A program made the translations under genes and the position numbers. The notes below the pieces were generated by a model. The model was not told where the DNA came from, ran no database searches, and was given only the letters and a program-made list of their open reading frames with translations. From Cannabis sativa (lineage: Eukaryota; Streptophyta; Magnoliopsida; Rosales; Cannabaceae), in the NCBI RefSeq assembly GCF_029168945.1, contig NC_083608.1:14464136-14528135 (forward strand): a stretch of 64,000 nucleotides of DNA, given 5' to 3'. Below, piece after piece: positions 10,960-22,482 of the stretch; the stretch's first letter is position 1, and every line of letters starts with the position of its first letter.

Positions 10960-11500
10960 CATAGATTTATCGTGTGGCTGGTTATGTGAAGAGACTTAAC
11001 ACAAAGGATCGTATTACTAAATACTCGATTCATCCTTGAATCAACTTTGTTTGTTGTGTGGGGAAGACAATGAAAACTTGAAACACTTGTTCTTTAAATG
11101 TATATACAAGAGGTGCTTGGAATCTATTAAAACATGGCTCAATTGGAAGGTGAAGATAGAGTCGATAGCACACTTGTTGAAATGGTTGTCCAAATCAAAA
11201 AGCATATCCAGCAATTAATCCAAAAAAGATTATTATTGCAATAATGGCAGCGGTTGTATATAATTTTCTGAGGGTATAAATTGTTTTATGAGAACAAAAA
11301 CTTTGGCAGATTATAACACGAGATTATAGGTTGTTTTTTGCCTTATAACATGAGATTATAGGTTGTTTTTTGCCTTATAAAATTTCTGTTGAAGATAAAA
11401 ATTGGGTTGCAAAATTAGGAGTATAGTATACCTTTTTTCAAAAATTGAGATGTAATAGCAGTAAATATTTTGATAGTGCAATACTTATCTTATTCATAAA
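10960..11500 (+). mobile_element. LINE retrotransposon 3' fragment (zf-RVT region)
   Basis: The frame at 11036-11218 encodes CLLCGEDNENLKHLFFKC. This is the Cys/His cluster at the C-terminus of plant L1-type LINE ORF2 proteins (zinc-binding region after the reverse transcriptase). Upstream, in other frames, residues like YRVAGYVKRLNTKDRI match the usual preceding sequence, so the copy has frameshifts. The 3' part holds a 32-base tandem duplication (11311-11342, 11343-11374) and ends in an A run at about 11499-11512. It is non-functional. Confidence 0.7.
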
Positions 11501-11512
11501 AAAAAAAAAAAA

Positions 11513-12452
11513 TTAATATATATATATGCATGTGTTTCACATATATATATATGTACGTCGTCGACAATTGTTTCTTGATTATATAAATATGCATATATAA
11601 TAAATTAAAAAATATATATAATTATTATTATGAGGTGATCCGAGTGCCGACTTTCTCTATCATAATAAGATTATTACATTTGAGATTGAACATTTGTAAT
11701 TGTAACTCCAATAATAATAACTACTGAAACTACGTACCACGTGCAATTATAATTATGCCTTTGAAATCGACCATTTTCTTTTAAATGAAAAATAGACTAC
11801 TCCACCCATTATTTAGTTTCCTATATTTTTATAACTTAATTATATAATAATAATAATCTTTTTTATTTAGTCGGTCACTAATTTTTCTGGTTGTGGACCG
11901 GCCGACTCCATTATCATCTTTCCCTAAAAAAAAAGAGAAAAAAAAGAAGAATATATATATATCGATCTATAATGTGTAGATTCTGTACTTATAAAGATTG
12001 ACTATTTAAATTAAATAATGTACTTGACATAATAATTATTAGTTTATGAAAATTAGTAACAATAACACTAAAGATAGACAAATAAACAAAGAAGAACTTT
12101 TACATGTTCTTGCTAATTTGGAAGAATATTTTTCACATGTGTTACTAAATAGAAATTATATGCAGATCCATCTTAATACTTTCTGAACGTATTAATTTAT
12201 ATAATTGCCTATTATATATAGCTTAGAAATAATAATAATAATAATCGAAGAAGTATACTTCTTTAAGCTAAAAGGTTTATCGTTTCACTTGGGTGTGTTT
12301 GGATAGTTATATGAGAATTGAAATTTGATGTAATTGAAAGTTATAATTTTAAAATAACTGAATTTTACCTCTTTTGGCACTAGTCATGAATATGCCATAA
12401 TATTATTATAAAATAAAATGAATAAGATATGACTCAAACAAACTTTGAGGAT
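11513..12452. other. Intergenic AT-rich DNA
   Basis: No gene or clear element ends seen. Short (TA)n and (AAT)n tracts are present (for example about 12229-12244). Confidence 0.5.
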
Positions 12453-12455
12453 AGT

Positions 12456-12776
12456 CATTATAAAAATTTTTACTTTTAGTCACAACAAAACTTGTGGCTA
12501 AAAGTAAAAAAGTTATGATTAATTATAAATTATTATTCTTATGTTGTGACTAAAAGGTCCGCGGCTAAAGGTATTAGTTACAAAAATTATAAATTGTTGT
12601 GACTAAATTTATTTTTAAGTATTATGACTAAAACTAAATTAGTGACAACTTGTGTCTAAATGCAATATTTTAGTTACAAATAATTTTTTGTTGCGACTAA
12701 AAGTCACATTTAGTCACAAAAAATCTATGTTGTGACTAAAAAGTTGTCACTAAAAAAGTAGCAATTTTTTGTAGTG
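12456..12776. mobile_element. CACTA-type MITE with AGT target duplication
   Basis: A 321-base element. Its right end reads, reverse complemented, CACTACAAAAAATTGCTACT; its left end is CATTATAAAAATTTTTACT. The interior repeats gtgactaaa/ttagtcac words in both orientations. AGT lies immediately on each side (12453-12455 and 12777-12779), the 3-base duplication expected of CACTA elements. There is no coding capacity. Confidence 0.8.
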
Positions 12777-12779
12777 AGT

Positions 12780-13411
12780 ATTATGAATTATTACAGTTTG
12801 ATTGAAAAGAATAAAAATATAGGAATGATGATAGAAATAGAATGAAATTAAATTTAAAATACATAAAAAAAAAATCTCATTTTAGTTGAAATAGTATTTC
12901 CTTCTAAATTAATAATATGGGTTTAATAATATGGTATTAATTCTCATACAATTATTTATTAAATTTTGGAAAAAGAGAAAGTAGTGAGGCACATCCAAAT
13001 AGCGAGAAAATAAAAGCAAATATTCTCCCCCATTTTTACAGGGAATACCTTTTCTTTTCCTAACTTAGTTTATTTTAATTTTAATTTTATTAATTAAAAA
13101 TAAAAAAGATAAATATACCCTTTAAAAATTTATAAACATAAAATAATTACATGTTCTGATAATAGCAATTTTATCAAATTAAAGCATTCCGATTACCTTT
13201 TTTAGTTATGTAAATAAAATAATATGATTCTATTTTTCTTTCTGAACAGTTCAGTAAACAGCATAATAAAATATTATTTTTCGATTATTTTCTATTTTAA
13301 ACCGATTCATTTCTTTTATTGATTATTCTGATTCTAGTTATAGTTAATTAGTAAATGTGCCATTAGTAAATAATATAAGAAATTTCTATAAACTTTACTA
13401 AATGATCGTTT
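12780..13411. other. Intergenic AT-rich DNA
   Basis: No coding frame or clear repeat structure recognised. Confidence 0.5.
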
Positions 13412-13748
13412 TGGTATATAGACTCTTAGTCTATTTTAACATTTTTAGAAAACTTTTTTAGACTAATATTTTTTTTTTTTATAATTATATATGTTGTAGC
13501 TAATTTAAGACTATTTGTAAATTTTTAAAAAATTTTAAATAGTTTACGAAGCTGAAAATAAGATTTAAACAGTTACTTACTAACAAGCAGTTAAAAAAAC
13601 AGTCGCTCGTACAATAAAATATGTAAATCTTGTTTTTATCATTGTAAACTACTCGATTTTTTTTTGAAAATTTACAGATTGTCTTAAATAACTACAACAT
13701 ATACGATCATAAAAAAAAATTTAAAAAAAAAAATTTAGATACCGAAAT
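13412..13748. mobile_element. Foldback MITE with arms over 100 bp
   Basis: The left half (phrases tatatgttgtagctaattta, gactatttgtaaattttt, aaaataagatttaaa) is matched in inverted order by the right half (tagataccgaaat end, actacaacatatacgatcat, tttacagattgtctt). Together they form a near-complete hairpin of about 340 bases. The ends are roughly tttggtatatagac and tttagataccgaaa. No target duplication was clear. Confidence 0.6.
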
Positions 13749-15435
13749 AAATAAAAGTGTATCAAAACATCTAAAAATGTATTATAAATTTACACAATAA
13801 TATATACATATATTAAAATATTCATATATGATAGTAGGTATAGGATCAAATCAACTATCTCTTTTGTTAAACCAATTATTTTAAGTTGAAATTTGAGACA
13901 TAAATATCTTTATTATGAATTTATTTACTAATCAACAGTAATGTATATGTATGTATATTATATAAAATTATTCCACCTCCCGACATGGGCCTTCCATTTC
14001 TTAAAGAAATTATTATTTAAAGTGGGTTGGTTTGATATATGATTATTATACCTATTTATTTATATATTTTTAGAAATATTTTATGTATATTAAAGTATAT
14101 ATTTTTCACTTTCAGTTGCTAACAACAAAATTCTCCTCCAAATGGGGCCAACAACATGTGCCTGTCTTTCCAAATATGTATATAAATTAAATGGTTTGAA
14201 TTCAATTGTGTTAGTATTCTACCAATAATCAAACATGTGCATGCAACCAAAAATTGAAAATAAATAAAACCATGGACTTCTGATTCTTAATAAATTGCTT
14301 ACCAATTTAATATATTTTTCTTTTTGAAAATGTCTGCATTTAAGTTAACAAAAAGAGAGAGAGAAAGAGCAATGGATTATAAATTAAATTAATTATTCTC
14401 TTTGTTATTATTTTTTATTTAAGAAAATGAATTAATGTTTGTGTATATTTTTATATGTATAGTTGAAGCCGTTGAACTAGAGCATCTGATACCAAATTTT
14501 TAATTTAGGAAAGCCGACTGCCGATTGGTTCCCTTGCATTATTCAATGCATGTGTGGAAATGAAAATTAATTAGTAAATAAAGGTATTACATTTATTTAT
14601 GCTTTATTATAAATAAATATAATTACCATATATATAAATATAGCAATATATATACTCTTTGAATATTTCATAATAAAATGTTTATTCTTTTTCTTACAAA
14701 ATCAAATAATCAAGTCCATCAGCATATTTTGAATAAAATTATGACTAGAAATATAACTAATAATTCTATTAATTTAAATCACAATAATAATTTTGAAAAT
14801 TTTATTATATCATTGTAAAATTATTATGTTTGATAATGTAACCAATTATGTAGGTTTTACGTATCGAAATTACACCTTCAACTTTTGATATGAATATTCC
14901 TACACTTATAATATCTTCTAATTTTTAGATGAATAGAATAAAATAAAAATAGTTACTCTTTTATTTGGTGTTATTAAAAATCAAAATAAGTATAACATAA
15001 TATTTGAGGACTAGCCAGTACCTTATTATATAAAAAAATGTTATGTGTAAACACTACAAGATTTGACATATTTTTATTGATACATTTTAATATCACGCTC
15101 TACATATTTTAATTTAATAAATAATATAAAAAATTACTAATCAATTATAAAGCGAAATGCTCAGCTTAATATATATGATTTTGGTAACTAAAATAATATT
15201 AATAATATAAAATATTTGTTTCACCATATAGGAATTGGACGTATACATAATTACTAAAACTTTTTATTTTAGATATTAATTATTAAATATTATTATTTTT
15301 CTATGTAATTATCACATCATCACATCTAAATACATATTGTATGTATTTAAAATATTAATGTGAAATTATTAAAAGATATATAAATGTTAAGTAATTACAT
15401 AATAACTTTCAAATATGTTCTTCAATATTAGATTT
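13749..15435. other. Intergenic AT-rich DNA
   Basis: I see no gene. The stretch is AT-rich with short homopolymer runs up to the Copia insertion site. Confidence 0.5.
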
Positions 15436-15440
15436 ATAGC

Positions 15441-15759
15441 TGTTAAGGAATAGCAAATTACCTACAGTGCACCTCTGTTCTATATCCTGCACCAGCAACT
15501 TGTTTTCCATCAGCATCAGCACGTGTGCAAATTCCTTCTCCTCAAGGATTGCTGACCTGTACAATTCTGTTAGGATTTATGATTGTGTAATCATTACAGG
15601 ATCAAGGTTGTTAGAATATTCTCTCTGTATTTGTGTCCAGCTGTATTGAGCCGTTTGGCTCCTTTCTCTGTATTCATCTTTTCCTATATAAATGAAATAC
15701 TGAGCAGCCATTTCCTTGAGCTGCATTTACTAAATACAATACCTGCATATATTTAAACT
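15441..15759 (+). repeat. 5' LTR of the Copia element
   Basis: Starts TGTTAAGGAA and ends TTTAAACT. A TATA-like box (cctatataaatg, about 15683-15694) is the likely promoter core. It differs from the 3' LTR at two sites (cctctgTtct and gagcaGccat here). Confidence 0.95.
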
Positions 15760-15786
15760 TGGTATCAGAGCACTCAGGCCCGTGCC

Positions 15787-16713
15787 ATGTCTACCCCTAC
15801 CAATCAAGATGGAGGAAACAACGCAGCTCCGACTGCTGCTTCTGAAGAAAGCTCTGCAGTCCAGGGACCTACATCCAACAGAAATGGTGGTTCGTCTTCT
15901 CAAAACACACACACACATCTTCCTCCACTCACAACCCTCAATCAGCCCTTTTCCCTAAAACTCGATCGAAATAACTACACCCTGTGGAAGACTATGGTTT
16001 CCACGATCGTTCGGGGTCACAGACTCCATGGCCATTTAAATGGCACTCAGCCATGTCCTCTGGAATTTCTACCAACTGAAACCGTCACTGTCGATGGCGT
16101 CTCCAGAGAAATCATACAAGTTAACCCTGAATTCGAACACTGGATCATTAATGATCAATTGCTCATGGGCTGGCTTTACAGCTCCATGACAGAAAGCATA
16201 GCCACCGAAGTAATGGGCTCAGCCTCTGCTGCAGATTTGTGGCGTGACCTGGAAAGCTTATATGGAGCATACTCAAAATCGAAGATGGACGACACCAGAA
16301 CTCTGATTCAGACGGTTCGAAAGGGATCGACACCCATGACGGAATACTTAAGACAGAAAAAGAATTGGGTCGACATACTCGCGCTTGCTGGAGACCCCTA
16401 TCCCGAAGCACACCTTGTGGCTAATGTGCTATCGGGCCTTGACGCTGAGTACCTTTCCATTGTTGTTCTAATCGAAGCTCGACCCAAAACAACTTGGCAA
16501 GAGCTGCAGGATATTCTCCTCAGCTTTGACAGTAAAATCGAAAGATTACAGACCTTGAACTCAAACAACAAAGCCTCTGGTGCTGTTCCACAAGCAAACA
16601 TGGCTGCGAAAACCAACTCAGGGCACTCTTCTGGACGTGGTCGTGGTGTTTTCTCTCATCAGAATCAAAACTACAGTGGAGGAGGAGGTAGATACTGCGG
16701 CGAGAGGTGGTAA
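15787..16713 (+). CDS. gag: Copia gag (capsid part)
   Basis: A 308-codon frame starting 28 bases after the primer site. The LDRNNYTLWKTMV and DLWRDLESLYGAYSKSKM regions are typical of Copia UBN2-type gag, the capsid protein that packages the RNA. It ends in a glycine-rich stretch and stops at GERW. The CCHC knuckle CQVCGKYGHTAAVC that should follow lies in another frame (about 16763-16804), so a frameshift between about 16680 and 16740 separates capsid from nucleocapsid. Confidence 0.85.
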   Translation: MSTPTNQDGGNNAAPTAASEESSAVQGPTSNRNGGSSSQNTHTHLPPLTTLNQPFSLKLDRNNYTLWKTMVSTIVRGHRLHGHLNGTQPCPLEFLPTETVTVDGVSREIIQVNPEFEHWIINDQLLMGWLYSSMTESIATEVMGSASAADLWRDLESLYGAYSKSKMDDTRTLIQTVRKGSTPMTEYLRQKKNWVDILALAGDPYPEAHLVANVLSGLDAEYLSIVVLIEARPKTTWQELQDILLSFDSKIERLQTLNSNNKASGAVPQANMAAKTNSGHSSGRGRGVFSHQNQNYSGGGGRYCGERW

Positions 16714-17587
16714 TCCCTGGAAGATCTCGAGGCGAGGACGTACAAATGGTCCAAGACCCACTTGCCAAGTTTGTGGCAAGTATGGACATACTGCTGCTGT
16801 GTGTTACAATCGCTTTGATGAAAGCTTTATGGGTTCTGACCCCAACAATTCTCAGCCTCCAAGCAAACAACCTCAAAACAGTCACAATGCCTTTATTGCT
16901 ACCCCTGAGATATTGGAGAGTGACGCGTGGTTTGCCGACAGTGGAGCCAGCAATCACATTACTTCGGATGCTTCAACCATGAGTCAGAAACAAGACTACA
17001 ATGGTAAAGAAAAGGTCACAGTGGGTAATGGTAATAAACTTAGAATTTCACATGTTGGAAATGGCTTTCTAAACACTAAAATAGGAAATAAGCGGTGCTT
17101 TGAAAGATATCTTTGTTGGTTCTGATATAGCCAAAAATTTGATTAGTATTTCTAAACTAACAAATGACAACAACATACTAATCGAATTTTATCTTTGGTT
17201 TTTGTTTGGTGAAGGACAAGGTGTCAAAGAAGGTCTGCTTCAAGGGGTGCTTAAAGATGGGTTATATTGGTTTCACCACGAGTCTCGGTCGTATTTTCCT
17301 TGTTTTCTTTCCACAAAGTCCGATTTACATCGGACAAGTCCCCGTTATGCTTTAAATCCGCTATAAACCAGTGTGTTAATCGGTCTAATGTTAGTAGAAA
17401 TCGTGTCTCTAAAGTTGATGTTTGGCATAGGCGTTTAGGCCATCCATCAACTCGTGTGTTGAGTCAAGTTTTAGAGTCAAGTCATGTAAGAATTTCTAAG
17501 AATGAAATGAAAGGCTTCTGTGATGCTTGCCGACGGCAAAGCACACTCCCTTCCTTATAATGTCTAATTCTAGAGCTAACTCTGTTC
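16714..17587 (+). pseudogene. Copia nucleocapsid, protease and integrase N-terminus, frameshifted
   Basis: The zinc knuckle (about 16763-16804) and aspartic protease motif DSGAS (from about 16937) share one frame, which ends at 17125. The next part (SDIAKNLISISKL, from about 17120) is in a second frame. The integrase zinc-binding HHCC region (WHRRLGHPS to CDACRRQ, about 17425-17540) is in a third. At least four indels fall within about 900 bases, between an open gag and an open 2.7-kb pol. True decay confined to this section is odd for an element with near-identical LTRs; recombination with an older copy or local assembly errors would also explain it. Confidence 0.8.
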
Positions 17588-20260
17588 TTGATCTTATACA
17601 TCGACTTATGGGGACCAGCCCCCATCTCTTCCAATGTAAATCACAGATTCTACATACACTTTGTAGACGACTATAGCAGATTTACATGGTTCTATCCTCT
17701 CAAGTTCAAATCTGATGCCTTAAATGCCTTCCTTGAATTCAAAGCCTTAGTTGAAAATAAATTTGACAAGAAAATCAAAAGTATCAGATGTGACTCAGGA
17801 GGAGAATACAAAGCTTTCTCTGACTTTGTCAAAACTCATGGCATTGAGTTTCAACACCCTTGTCCTCACACCTCAGCCCAAAATGGTCGTGCTGAGAGAA
17901 AGCATCGACACATTGTTGAAATGGGCTTGACCTTACTTGCTCAAGCTAAAATGCCCTTAAAATATTGGTGTGATGCTTTCACCACTGCTGTCTTTCTCAT
18001 AAATAGGCTGCCAACACCAACCTTACAACACTTGTCACCACATGAAGTCCTTTTTAAAGTCAAACCCGATTATAAATTCCTCAAGGTGTTCGGTTCAGCA
18101 TGTTTTCCATGTATTAGACCGTATCAGTCACACAAATTTCAATTCCACTCCTTGAAGTGTGTCAACCTTGGTTATAGCACCTCTCACAAAGGATACAAAT
18201 GCCTTACTCCAACTGGAAAAATTTACATCTCTAGAGATGTAGTTTTCAATGAACTTGAATTTCCCTTTGAAAATGGTTTTCTAAACAATTTTCAATCACC
18301 ACAACCAGTTGTGATTCACACATCATCCTGGTCTCTCCTTCCCACTTTTGCCACGGATAATGAACCCTCCATTCCAGCAGCTGATACTGCCACACAAGCA
18401 CTCAGTGAAGCACACCCTCATGCACCTCTGTCACCATCACAACAGTCTCATTCCTCTGTTTCCAGTAGTGCTTCAGGTTTAGGAAGGGAAGCTCATTACT
18501 CTACTGATGATGAAAATACTGGTATGAACATCGATCAGTTTTATGTCACAGATCCTGAACCAGAAAGCATTGATTCTCCACCAAGATACGTCCTGACGGA
18601 AAAACCAGCACCAGTTACTCACCACATGGTGACTCGAGGCAAGGCTGGAATATTTAAGCCTCGAATCTTCCTAAGTCAAAGCTCACATTCTCTCGACAAT
18701 ACTGAACCTAATAGTGTTGCTGCTGCTCTTCAACATCCAGGATGGTCGAAAGCTATGGATTGTGAAGTCGTAGCACTTAAAAGGAACAACACATGGGTGC
18801 TGGTGCCTTATTGCAGCTGGATGAATTTGGTGGGAAACAAGTGGGTTTATCGGATTAAAAGAAATGCTGACAATACCTTTCAAAGGTACAAAGCAAGGCT
18901 TGTGGCAAAGGGTTTTCATCAAAGGCCAGGTGTGGATTATGGAGAAACATTTAGTCCAGTAATAAAGGCTGCTACTGTTCGAATCATACTAACTTTGGCT
19001 GTATCAAGAGGATGGGATATAAGGCAACTAGATGTCAATAATGCCTTCTTGAATGGTGATCTTGAAGAAGATGTGTACATGGTACAACCTCAAGGTTTCG
19101 AAGAAAAAGGAAAAGAGAATTATGTGTGCAAATTGAACAAATCTCTGTACGGTTTGAAACAAGCACCTCGAGCATGGTTTGACAAGCTCAAAAGTGCATT
19201 GCTGAAGTGGGGATTCAAAAACTCAAAGTCAGACACTTCATTGTTCTTCTTCGAGTCAACAAGCTTCATTCTCTTTGTCCTAATATACGTCGACGATATC
19301 ATTATTACAGGAAGTGACACTACAAAAATGACAAGCTTTATTTCAGAACTGAACAAGCAGTTTGCCTTGAAGGATTTGGGGCCTCTACACTATTTTCTTG
19401 GTATTGAGGTGTACAGAGATGAATCGGGACTTTATCTAACTCAAACAAAATATATTGAAGACATCCTAGAAAGAACCAACATGAGGAACTTGAAGCCGTG
19501 TCCTACTCCAATGACAGCAGGGAAGCCTATGTCAATAAAAGATGGTGAGCCAATGGTAAATCCCACAATTTACAGAAGTACAGTTGGAGCCTTGCAATAC
19601 TTGTGTCACACTAGGCCTGACATTGCCTATGCTGTGAACAAGCTCAGTCAGTTCTTACAGCAGCCAACCAATACTCACTGGAGTGGAGTTAAACAAGTGT
19701 TGAGATACCTACAAGGCTCCAAACATCTTGGTTTGCACATCACCTGCAGCAACAAACTAACCATAAATGGCTTCTCAGACGCTGATTGGGCTTGCTGCCC
19801 AGATGATCGAAGATCAATAGCTGGTCATTGCGTCTACTTGGGTGAAACTCTGGTCTCGTGGTCATCAAAGAAACAACAAGTGGTATCAAGATCAAGTACC
19901 GAATCGGAGTATAGAGCGCTTGCACATGTTGCTGCAGAAATTTCCTGGATCGAGTCACTCCTCAAAGAAATTAACTTTCCTCTGATTGCTCCCTCGGTAA
20001 CATGGTGTGACAACTTGAGTGCAAGTGCTTTGGCCTCTAATCCTGTGTTTCATGCAAGGACGAAGCACATTGAAATAGACATGCACTATGTAAGAGATAA
20101 AGTCCTTCAGAGACAATTGGAAGTAAGATACATCCCCTCACACGATCAAGTAGCAGACTGTTTAACAAAGGGTCTCTCTCATTCTCGGTTTGCTTTCCTT
20201 ATTGACAAACTTGGTGTGAGGAACTCACCCTTTCGTTTGAGGGGAGCTGTTAAGGAATAG
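17588..20260 (+). CDS. pol: Copia pol: integrase core, reverse transcriptase, RNase H
   Basis: An uninterrupted frame of about 890 codons with no own ATG at its start. The integrase core shows DLWGPAP, VDDYSRFTWFYPL, RCDSGGEY and SAQNGRAERKH, supplying the D, D and E residues. The RT begins around NKWVYRIKRN with RYKARLVAKGF and has the active-site YVDD at 19286-19297. RNase H shows SDADWA and STESEYRAL, ending near HIEIDMHYVRDKV and the QVADCLTKGL tail. Integrase before RT marks Ty1/Copia; an Ale/Retrofit-like lineage is plausible but not proven. In an intact element it would be translated as part of a gag-pol polyprotein. Confidence 0.95.
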   Translation: MILYIDLWGPAPISSNVNHRFYIHFVDDYSRFTWFYPLKFKSDALNAFLEFKALVENKFDKKIKSIRCDSGGEYKAFSDFVKTHGIEFQHPCPHTSAQNGRAERKHRHIVEMGLTLLAQAKMPLKYWCDAFTTAVFLINRLPTPTLQHLSPHEVLFKVKPDYKFLKVFGSACFPCIRPYQSHKFQFHSLKCVNLGYSTSHKGYKCLTPTGKIYISRDVVFNELEFPFENGFLNNFQSPQPVVIHTSSWSLLPTFATDNEPSIPAADTATQALSEAHPHAPLSPSQQSHSSVSSSASGLGREAHYSTDDENTGMNIDQFYVTDPEPESIDSPPRYVLTEKPAPVTHHMVTRGKAGIFKPRIFLSQSSHSLDNTEPNSVAAALQHPGWSKAMDCEVVALKRNNTWVLVPYCSWMNLVGNKWVYRIKRNADNTFQRYKARLVAKGFHQRPGVDYGETFSPVIKAATVRIILTLAVSRGWDIRQLDVNNAFLNGDLEEDVYMVQPQGFEEKGKENYVCKLNKSLYGLKQAPRAWFDKLKSALLKWGFKNSKSDTSLFFFESTSFILFVLIYVDDIIITGSDTTKMTSFISELNKQFALKDLGPLHYFLGIEVYRDESGLYLTQTKYIEDILERTNMRNLKPCPTPMTAGKPMSIKDGEPMVNPTIYRSTVGALQYLCHTRPDIAYAVNKLSQFLQQPTNTHWSGVKQVLRYLQGSKHLGLHITCSNKLTINGFSDADWACCPDDRRSIAGHCVYLGETLVSWSSKKQQVVSRSSTESEYRALAHVAAEISWIESLLKEINFPLIAPSVTWCDNLSASALASNPVFHARTKHIEIDMHYVRDKVLQRQLEVRYIPSHDQVADCLTKGLSHSRFAFLIDKLGVRNSPFRLRGAVKE

Positions 20261-20566
20261 CAAATTACCTACAGTGCACCTCTGCTCTATATCCTGCACC
20301 AGCAACTTGTTTTCCATCAGCATCAGCACGTGTGCAAATTCCTTCTCCTCAAGGATTGCTGACCTGTACAATTCTGTTAGGATTTATGATTGTGTAATCA
20401 TTACAGGATCAAGGTTGTTAGAATATTCTCTCTGTATTTGTGTCCAGCTGTATTGAGCCGTTTGGCTCCTTTCTCTGTATTCATCTTTTCCTATATAAAT
20501 GAAATACTGAGCAACCATTTCCTTGAGCTGCATTTACTAAATACAATACCTGCATATATTTAAACT
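20248..20566 (+). repeat. 3' LTR of the Copia element
   Basis: 319 bases, near-identical to the 5' LTR. The pol frame runs 13 bases into it before stopping at 20258-20260. Confidence 0.95.
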
Positions 20567-20571
20567 ATAGC

Positions 20572-21554
20572 TGAGGATATATGTAGATATGTGAAAATAA
20601 GGACACGAAAAAATTGGAAATTTTCTCCCAAAAAAATACAAATAAAAAGAGAGAAAGAAGATCGAAGAGCATAGTATGTAAAGTCATCAGTATATTCCCT
20701 TAAACAAATAACAGAAAAATAAAGGTAAATATAAATAGTATATATTTTTGTTGGTTTTCGCCTATTGTTATTTGTCTTCTTGTTGGGATTTTATTTTTAA
20801 ATTTTAAGGCCTGGTATTTGATTTGAAAGATCATTATTCCCAATAATCTTTATAAAAAATTATTTGAGTTTTAGCATGATTCGAGCTTGGGTTTGGTTGA
20901 AAAGACATTTAGATAATCATTCTATTAATTTAAATTAATTGTAGGTAATGCCTTTTGTACACATTTTTCTTTGTCTTTAATCAATGGACTATGTAAATGT
21001 ATTGTCGGTCAAGTAAAGTACCAGTCAAATTCGCTTAATCCACTTTATTAATTAATAACATATGGTTTTGGCCTTCCAATTAATAATTATGATGTTAATT
21101 AAGATCTTATTTTATTTATCATGAATTTTTATTCTTCAACATGGAATGTTATTAAAAGTTATGAAAAGGGTTAATAAAAGAGCAAGACTAGAGAGTACTA
21201 CCGGAGTGACTTAGCTGGAAATATATATGTCTCATTTTCGACACTGGTAGTAATGTTCAAATTTATAGAATGAATATTTTTTTCTTCTCAAAATATATTA
21301 AATATATATTTTTAATGTATATTACTTTACTATTAAAAAAAATGTATATTACCCTTAAAATATATTTGCAGTTAGTGTCTTCTGGGCGGTTCTGTGTCGA
21401 TTCTAATCAATTAATCTCTTATTAATTTTGGGTCTGTGTCGATTCTAATCAATTAATCTCTTATTAATTTTGGGTCTCATTAATTACTTATAAATACACT
21501 TTCTTCAATGGCTTAGCACATGCTTTCACGGGCTTCACAAACACTAACTATTTC

Positions 21555-21600
<46 letters not shown>

Positions 21601-22063
21601 TTCATTTATTAATTAATAATAATGTATTAATTTGTTAGAAATTCCTTTATGATCTCTTTTACATAACATTATTTTACCATAATGAATGTTATATTTATTT
21701 TTCCATTTAATAAGTAAGTTGTTCAAACCTGAATATGTGGAGTGGAGTTCTATATAACCTAAAGTTATAACCCTTTCAAATAAATAAATAAATAACGTAT
21801 GATACTTTTGAGTTGAGTTAGTTGAGAAGGTATTCAATTAATTCTTAACTATATATATTCTTCCCTACAATTTGAGTAGGTATATGGTGGTTAGTCTATA
21901 TATATATATATGATTTAATAGAGAATAATAGGACAACATGTAATGTACAACATATCATTGTTACAACATTTAACTAATATAATTCTCTTTAAAAGCTTTA
22001 ATATTAAGTTTGTAGTTACGATGAAATAATTAATTATTTACTTATGTAGATTGATAATTAAAA
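20572..22063. other. Intergenic DNA with a 42-bp tandem pair and (ATT)n tract
   Basis: A 42-base unit (tctgtgtcgattctaatc...) is duplicated head to tail at 21391-21432 and 21433-21474. An (ATT)n microsatellite follows at about 21559-21600. No gene is seen; the 74-codon minus-strand frame at 21613 lacks support. Confidence 0.6.
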
Positions 22064-22482
22064 AAAGGGAAATTTTATTTACACCCCAAAAAGTTCTAAA
22101 GGCACCCCATTTTGATAATTTTTATTTTATATAAAATTTATATTTTTAATTGTACTACTTTTTTTTAACTTTTTTCTTTCAATTCATATTTTTAAAAAAT
22201 ATACCTATCAAACAAAAATAAAGTGTATTTTAAATATTATGAAAAAAAATTAAAATAAAAAATTATGTGATATTTTTTAAGAAAAAAAAAAAAAATACAC
22301 ATGAGTTAGAAAAAATTATGAAAATGAAATCAAAATAAGTATTGAAATTAACATAAAATAATGTGAAGAAAAAATTTTAAAAAAATATTAAGAGTAATTT
22401 TTAAAAATTATTTAAGTTTATATTTTTTTTAATAATGGGGTGTATTTATAAGTTTAAGGGGTGCAAATAGAGCTCCCCTTAA
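22064..22482. mobile_element. MITE with AAGGGGA...CACCCC inverted ends
   Basis: Left end aagggaaattttatttacacccc; right end, reverse complemented, AAGGGGAGCTCTATTTGCACCCC. Length is about 420 bases and non-coding. The exact edges are blurred by flanking A runs, so the target duplication cannot be read. Confidence 0.65.

Larger units (their letters stand above)
15441..20566 (+). mobile_element. Young Ty1/Copia LTR retrotransposon, internally frameshifted
   Basis: The 5' LTR is 15441-15759 and the 3' LTR 20248-20566. Each is 319 bases and I count two differences between them, so insertion was recent. A 5-base duplication ATAGC flanks the element (15436-15440, 20567-20571). The primer site TGGTATCAGAGC starts at 15760, directly after the LTR. 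A purine tract (ttgaggggagc, 20237-20247) precedes the 3' LTR. The LTR ends are TG...CT, a non-canonical terminus known mostly from Copia elements. Domain order gag-protease-integrase-RT-RNase H defines Copia. The gag to integrase N-terminal region carries several indels, so this copy is unlikely to be autonomous. Confidence 0.96.

Noticed and set aside
12290..13010. A larger hAT-like element enclosing the CACTA MITE (gtgtttggat and catccaaatag ends)
   Set aside because: The end similarity is short and imperfect and no target duplication was found.
15467..15649. 60-codon frame present twice (also 20274-20456)
   Set aside because: It is in the Copia LTR, so it occurs in both copies; no evidence of coding.
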